The notes under the pieces are model-generated. The model worked only from the letters and a program-made list of their open reading frames with translations. It made no database searches and was not told the DNA's origin. Both the position numbers and the translations under genes were made by a program. From Chitinophagaceae bacterium (GTDB lineage: Bacteria; Bacteroidota; Bacteroidia; Chitinophagales; Chitinophagaceae), in contig CANCKV010000201.1 in the NCBI GenBank assembly GCA_947378615.1, positions 1 through 6,394 of the forward strand: a stretch of 6,394 nucleotides of DNA. The letters run 5' to 3'. Shown here in pieces: positions 3,273 through 6,394 of the stretch; within the stretch, counting starts at the first letter, position 1, and each line of letters starts with the position of its first letter.

Positions 3273-6143
3273 GTGCGTAATTATTTAATCATTTTCTTGC
3301 TCATTCTACTGAATGCAACTGCTTTTAGTCAGGGCAAATCTGCAAAATATTGGCAGCAACAAGCCGATTATAACATTCAGGTTCAGCTTGATGACATCTT
3401 GAATAGCTTAGAAGGCTACGAAAAAATTGTTTATACCAACAACTCTCCTGATACACTTCATTTTATTTGGTTTCATTTGTGGCCAAATGCCTACAAGGAT
3501 GAAAAGACCGCATTTAGTGAACAATTATTGAAAAACTTTCGAACTGATTTCTATTTCAGTGATGAAGAAAATCGTGGGTATATTTCTAACCTTTCCTTCA
3601 AAATAAACGGAATTAAGGCGGATACTTTCAATCATCCTAAATATGAAGATGTGGTAAAAGTGATGTTGCCCGAACCCTTATTTCCTGGTCAGACAGATAC
3701 AATATCCACTCCTTTTCATGTAAAGTTGCCCTATAATTTTTCTAGAGGGGGGCACATTGCACAAAGCTATCAGATTACTCAGTGGTATCCCAAACCTGCA
3801 GTATATGATGCGAAGGGGTGGCATCAGATGCCTTATCTCGATCAAGGGGAGTTTTTTAGTGAGTTCGGTAATTATGAGGTGAAGATTGTATTACCTGAAA
3901 ATTATGTTGTTGCCGCTTCGGGTGAGTTACAAACGCCTGATGAATTGAAAAAGTTATTGACAATCGGATCCACAAAAGTGTCACAACAGACAAATTTTAT
4001 TTATTATAATAAACGGATTATCAATAATCAGGCGAAACCACTCAAACCATTAGAATTGTATGCCCCGAGAACTGCCCCTACCAATAAAACATTGATTTAT
4101 CATCTAAGTAATGCACATGACTTCGCATGGTTTGCGAGCAAACAGTTTGTTGTGTTGCACGATACTGTTCAGCTTTCCAACAAGATAGTGGATGTTTTTT
4201 CCTATTATCCTCCATGGGTACATCCAAATTGGAAGAAAAGTTTAGCTTTTGCAAAAACAGGATTAAAGTATTATGATACCCACTTAGGTAGTTATCCTTA
4301 CAACACAGCTAGTGTCGTGAGTGGACCACAGGCTATTGGAAGTGGTGGTATGGAATATCCTTCGATTACCCTGATTACTACGCAAGCAGGAGGGAAGGAA
4401 TTAGATGAGACTATTGCACATGAATTGGGGCATAATTGGTTTTATGGTTCATTGGCTTCAAATGAAAGGGAACATGCGTGGATGGATGAAGGCATGAATA
4501 CCTTTTATGAAAAAAATTACATGCAAGAAAGATATCCTATAAATCCTGTAGAGGATGGACTTGCAGAATCTAATTTAGAGAAGTTATTGACGGAACAATT
4601 AATCAAAAAGCATAAGGATCAGCCCCTAGATTTAGCTAGTGAGGCCTATACTTCACTTAATTATGGTCTGTTTGTATATCATCAGACCGCAATTTGGATG
4701 GAGCGCTTAAAGAAACAATTGGGTGGAGAGGTATTTGAACAATCAATGAAAAACTATTATTCAAATTGGCAATATAAGCATCCCTATCCTGAAGATTTTA
4801 AACAATCTATTGTGGATGCAAGTCATCAGAATATTGACACACTTTACAATGAACTGTTTTCAAATAAATGGCAACATCAATTTGCAGCACAAAAGAAACC
4901 GCTTCGATTAGGCTTTTTGTTTCCTTTGAAAAACACAGATAAATATAATTATTTGTCCGTTTCGCCTATGTTAGGGTATAATGCTAATGATAAATTGATG
5001 ATAGGAGGGATGATTCACAACTATCAATTACCTACCAATAAATTCAATTTTATTGCTATCCCTTTATATGGGACGGGAACTAGTCAGCTAAATTATTATG
5101 CTAGGGCAAGTTATAAAATTCCCTTGACAGGAAAACTTTTTGACAATATCAATATCAATAGTTCGGTCAGTAAGTTTACTTATGATCAGGCGAATTTTAT
5201 CGTTCCTGCCATCCCTAAATCACTCAATTTACAATACTATAAAGTGGATCCTACCATTAGGATTAACTTTCGAAACGATGATTTACTTAGCTCAAAAAGG
5301 AGCTTTATTGAGTTGAAAACCTACTTTATTGGGGAACAGAATTATCAGTTGATTGGAGGAAATGCTACTACACCTGCTATTAGTCGGGCTGTTTATAGTG
5401 CACGAGAATTTAATCAACTTAAATATCTTTTTGAGGACAATCGAGCGCTGTATCCTTATAGTATTGAGGCAAAACTTGAAGGAAATGATCAGTTTTTGAA
5501 GGGAGGAGTGACAGGGAAATATTCATATAACTATCCCGAAGGAAAAGGGCATGGTTTGGATATTCGTTTTTTTGCAGGAAAATTCTTCAATCTAATTTCG
5601 AATAACCCCTATCCCTATTCAATCTACGACCTGACTTTGACAGGTGCAAGAGGTTCCGATGATTATGCTTATGGTAACTATTTTATTGGAAGAAGTGCTA
5701 GACCCGAAACTAATGATTGGCAGAGTCAGCAATTGATGGAAAGAGATGGTTTCTTTAAGGTTGGAACCGAGATGCAGGGTTCACCTGGTAGGACTGAGAA
5801 TTGGTTGTCATCCTTGAATTTAAGTGGTAATATTCCAGATAAAATAAATCCTTTGAAGGTTCTTCCTTTCGAATTGCCTTTAAAATTATTTCTAGACATC
5901 GGTACTTATGCCGAGGCATGGGATGAGAGTGTAACGGGAAGTCATTTCTTGTATGATGCAGGGGTACAGATTTCCTTGTTTCATGGTTGTGCCAATGTTT
6001 ATGTTCCATTGCTATATAGTCAGGTATATCGGACATATTATCAATCCTTCTTTGCAGGAAAGACTCTTGTGAGCAGCATTTCATTTACCCTAGATATACA
6101 AAAAATCAGACTCAATGATTTGGTAAAGGGGATGGTGTTTTAG
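3273..6143 (+). CDS. Secreted M1 family metallopeptidase with C-terminal barrel-like domain
   Basis: A 956-aa protein. The GTG start is favoured because it gives a clean signal peptide, MRNYLIIFLLILLNATAFS, with cleavage near residue 19-20 and no lipobox; an upstream extension would run into the repeat. Residues about 30-275 resemble the M1 N-terminal saddle domain. The catalytic domain has the exopeptidase motif G358-G-M-E-Y362, the zinc site H383-E-L-G-H387 with the third ligand E406 exactly 18 residues later, and Y469 as the likely catalytic tyrosine, aligned with the YEKG segment of M1 enzymes. It should cleave N-terminal residues from peptides outside the inner membrane. From about 545 to the end there is no M1 helical domain. 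Instead there are alternating, aromatic-rich segments (for example FNFIAIPLYG, NYYARASYKI) and a terminal Phe, as in outer-membrane barrels. The gene is preceded by a heptad hairpin, and its TAG stop is the first unit of the next array. Confidence 0.9.
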   Translation: MRNYLIIFLLILLNATAFSQGKSAKYWQQQADYNIQVQLDDILNSLEGYEKIVYTNNSPDTLHFIWFHLWPNAYKDEKTAFSEQLLKNFRTDFYFSDEENRGYISNLSFKINGIKADTFNHPKYEDVVKVMLPEPLFPGQTDTISTPFHVKLPYNFSRGGHIAQSYQITQWYPKPAVYDAKGWHQMPYLDQGEFFSEFGNYEVKIVLPENYVVAASGELQTPDELKKLLTIGSTKVSQQTNFIYYNKRIINNQAKPLKPLELYAPRTAPTNKTLIYHLSNAHDFAWFASKQFVVLHDTVQLSNKIVDVFSYYPPWVHPNWKKSLAFAKTGLKYYDTHLGSYPYNTASVVSGPQAIGSGGMEYPSITLITTQAGGKELDETIAHELGHNWFYGSLASNEREHAWMDEGMNTFYEKNYMQERYPINPVEDGLAESNLEKLLTEQLIKKHKDQPLDLASEAYTSLNYGLFVYHQTAIWMERLKKQLGGEVFEQSMKNYYSNWQYKHPYPEDFKQSIVDASHQNIDTLYNELFSNKWQHQFAAQKKPLRLGFLFPLKNTDKYNYLSVSPMLGYNANDKLMIGGMIHNYQLPTNKFNFIAIPLYGTGTSQLNYYARASYKIPLTGKLFDNININSSVSKFTYDQANFIVPAIPKSLNLQYYKVDPTIRINFRNDDLLSSKRSFIELKTYFIGEQNYQLIGGNATTPAISRAVYSAREFNQLKYLFEDNRALYPYSIEAKLEGNDQFLKGGVTGKYSYNYPEGKGHGLDIRFFAGKFFNLISNNPYPYSIYDLTLTGARGSDDYAYGNYFIGRSARPETNDWQSQQLMERDGFFKVGTEMQGSPGRTENWLSSLNLSGNIPDKINPLKVLPFELPLKLFLDIGTYAEAWDESVTGSHFLYDAGVQISLFHGCANVYVPLLYSQVYRTYYQSFFAGKTLVSSISFTLDIQKIRLNDLVKGMVF

Positions 6144-6238
6144 TGGTTAGTGGTTAGTGATTAGTTGTTAGTGGTTAGTGATTAGTGATTAGTGATTAGT
6201 GATTAGTTGTTAGTGATTAGTTGTTAGTTTGTGGTCGT
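6141..6238. repeat. Heptanucleotide array (TAGTGGT/TAGTGAT/TAGTTGT)n, 3' of the peptidase gene
   Basis: Twelve perfect TAGTNNT units run from 6141 to 6224: three TAGTGGT, six TAGTGAT and three TAGTTGT. Two decayed units follow (6225-6238). The peptidase's TAG stop at 6141-6143 is the start of unit one, the same arrangement as at the end of the redoxin-like gene. Stops occur in all three frames on both strands. The mixture of units differs from the other two arrays (TGAT and TTGT here, TTAT at 240-386), so each has evolved on its own or was seeded separately. Function is unknown. Confidence 0.95.
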
Positions 6239-6292
6239 TAATTGATAATTGATAATTCATATTCATAGTTTTCATCACTCATCACTCATAGG
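6239..6292. repeat. AATTGAT and TCATCAC heptad blocks continuing the 3' array
   Basis: TAATTGA, TAATTGA, TAATTCA and TATTCAT follow at 6239-6266, exactly in the 7-bp register of the TAGTNNT array that begins 98 bp (14 units) earlier. After a short break come TCATCAC, TCATCAC and TCATAGG (6272-6292). Three different 7-bp words are thus stacked in one spacer. From 6293 to 6355 the DNA is plain A/T-rich sequence with no clear TAnnTTTG promoter. Confidence 0.75.
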
Positions 6293-6355
6293 AAAGTAAA
6301 ATAAATAAATTGAGCAATTTTCAGATTTAATACTATAGAAAATAACACGAATTTT

Positions 6356-6394
6356 ATGAAAAAAAGCTCAACACATAGACAGATAGGTTCACAT
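6356..6394 (+). CDS. Possible start of a further gene, cut by the window edge
   Basis: ATG at 6356 opens a frame that stays open for 13 codons to the end, beginning MKKSSTHRQIGSH. The Met-Lys-Lys start, the A-rich upstream sequence and the position after the array support a real start. The fragment is too short to assign a family, and the frame could close just outside the window. Confidence 0.4.
   Translation, partial: MKKSSTHRQIGSH

Noticed and set aside
6310..6336. Sigma-70-like TTGAGC-N15-TACTAT before the partial gene
   Set aside because: Bacteroidota use the TTTG/TAnnTTTG consensus, the spacing is short, and such matches are frequent in A/T-rich DNA.

Overview
The window looks like a low-GC member of the Bacteroidota, probably Chitinophagaceae or a relative. 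This rests on promoter-like sites of the Bacteroidota type (TTTG about 20 bp upstream of TAnnTTTG), no usable Shine-Dalgarno sites, A-rich sequence before start codons, a secreted M1 peptidase with a barrel-like tail, and intergenic 7-bp repeats. Family-level placement is an inference.

Left part, minus strand (1-1194), in transcription order: a well-formed promoter, a 21-codon ORF whose C-terminal half is cysteine-rich, a 210-aa thioredoxin-fold (peroxiredoxin-like) protein with no cysteine at all, a long 7-bp repeat array whose first unit contains that gene's stop codon, and a tRNA-Cys gene. A cysteine-rich leader, a redoxin-type gene and tRNA-Cys in one direction suggest a cysteine- or redox-responsive unit. 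That link is a hypothesis.

Middle gap (about 1195-1629): 435 bp without a conventional gene. It holds one isolated strong promoter match followed by a 17-codon ORF of doubtful status, a small palindrome, a direct repeat with 10-bp spacing, and the promoter of the rightward genes.

Right part, plus strand (1630-6143): a Gfo/Idh/MocA-type NAD(P)-dependent sugar oxidoreductase and, 6 bp later, a small monotopic phosphoglycosyl transferase. These two probably form an envelope-glycan operon, making a modified sugar nucleotide and starting a lipid-linked glycan. After a heptad inverted repeat that can form an 18-bp stem comes a 956-aa secreted M1 metallopeptidase with an apparent outer-membrane barrel domain. 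It ends in a second stop-codon-embedded heptad array. The first codons of another gene may begin at 6356.

The two most unusual signals are the cysteine-rich leader ORF at 1081-1146 and the heptad arrays (TAGTNNT) at the 3' ends of three genes. The arrays place stop codons in all six frames, and in two of the three cases the gene's own stop is the first unit.
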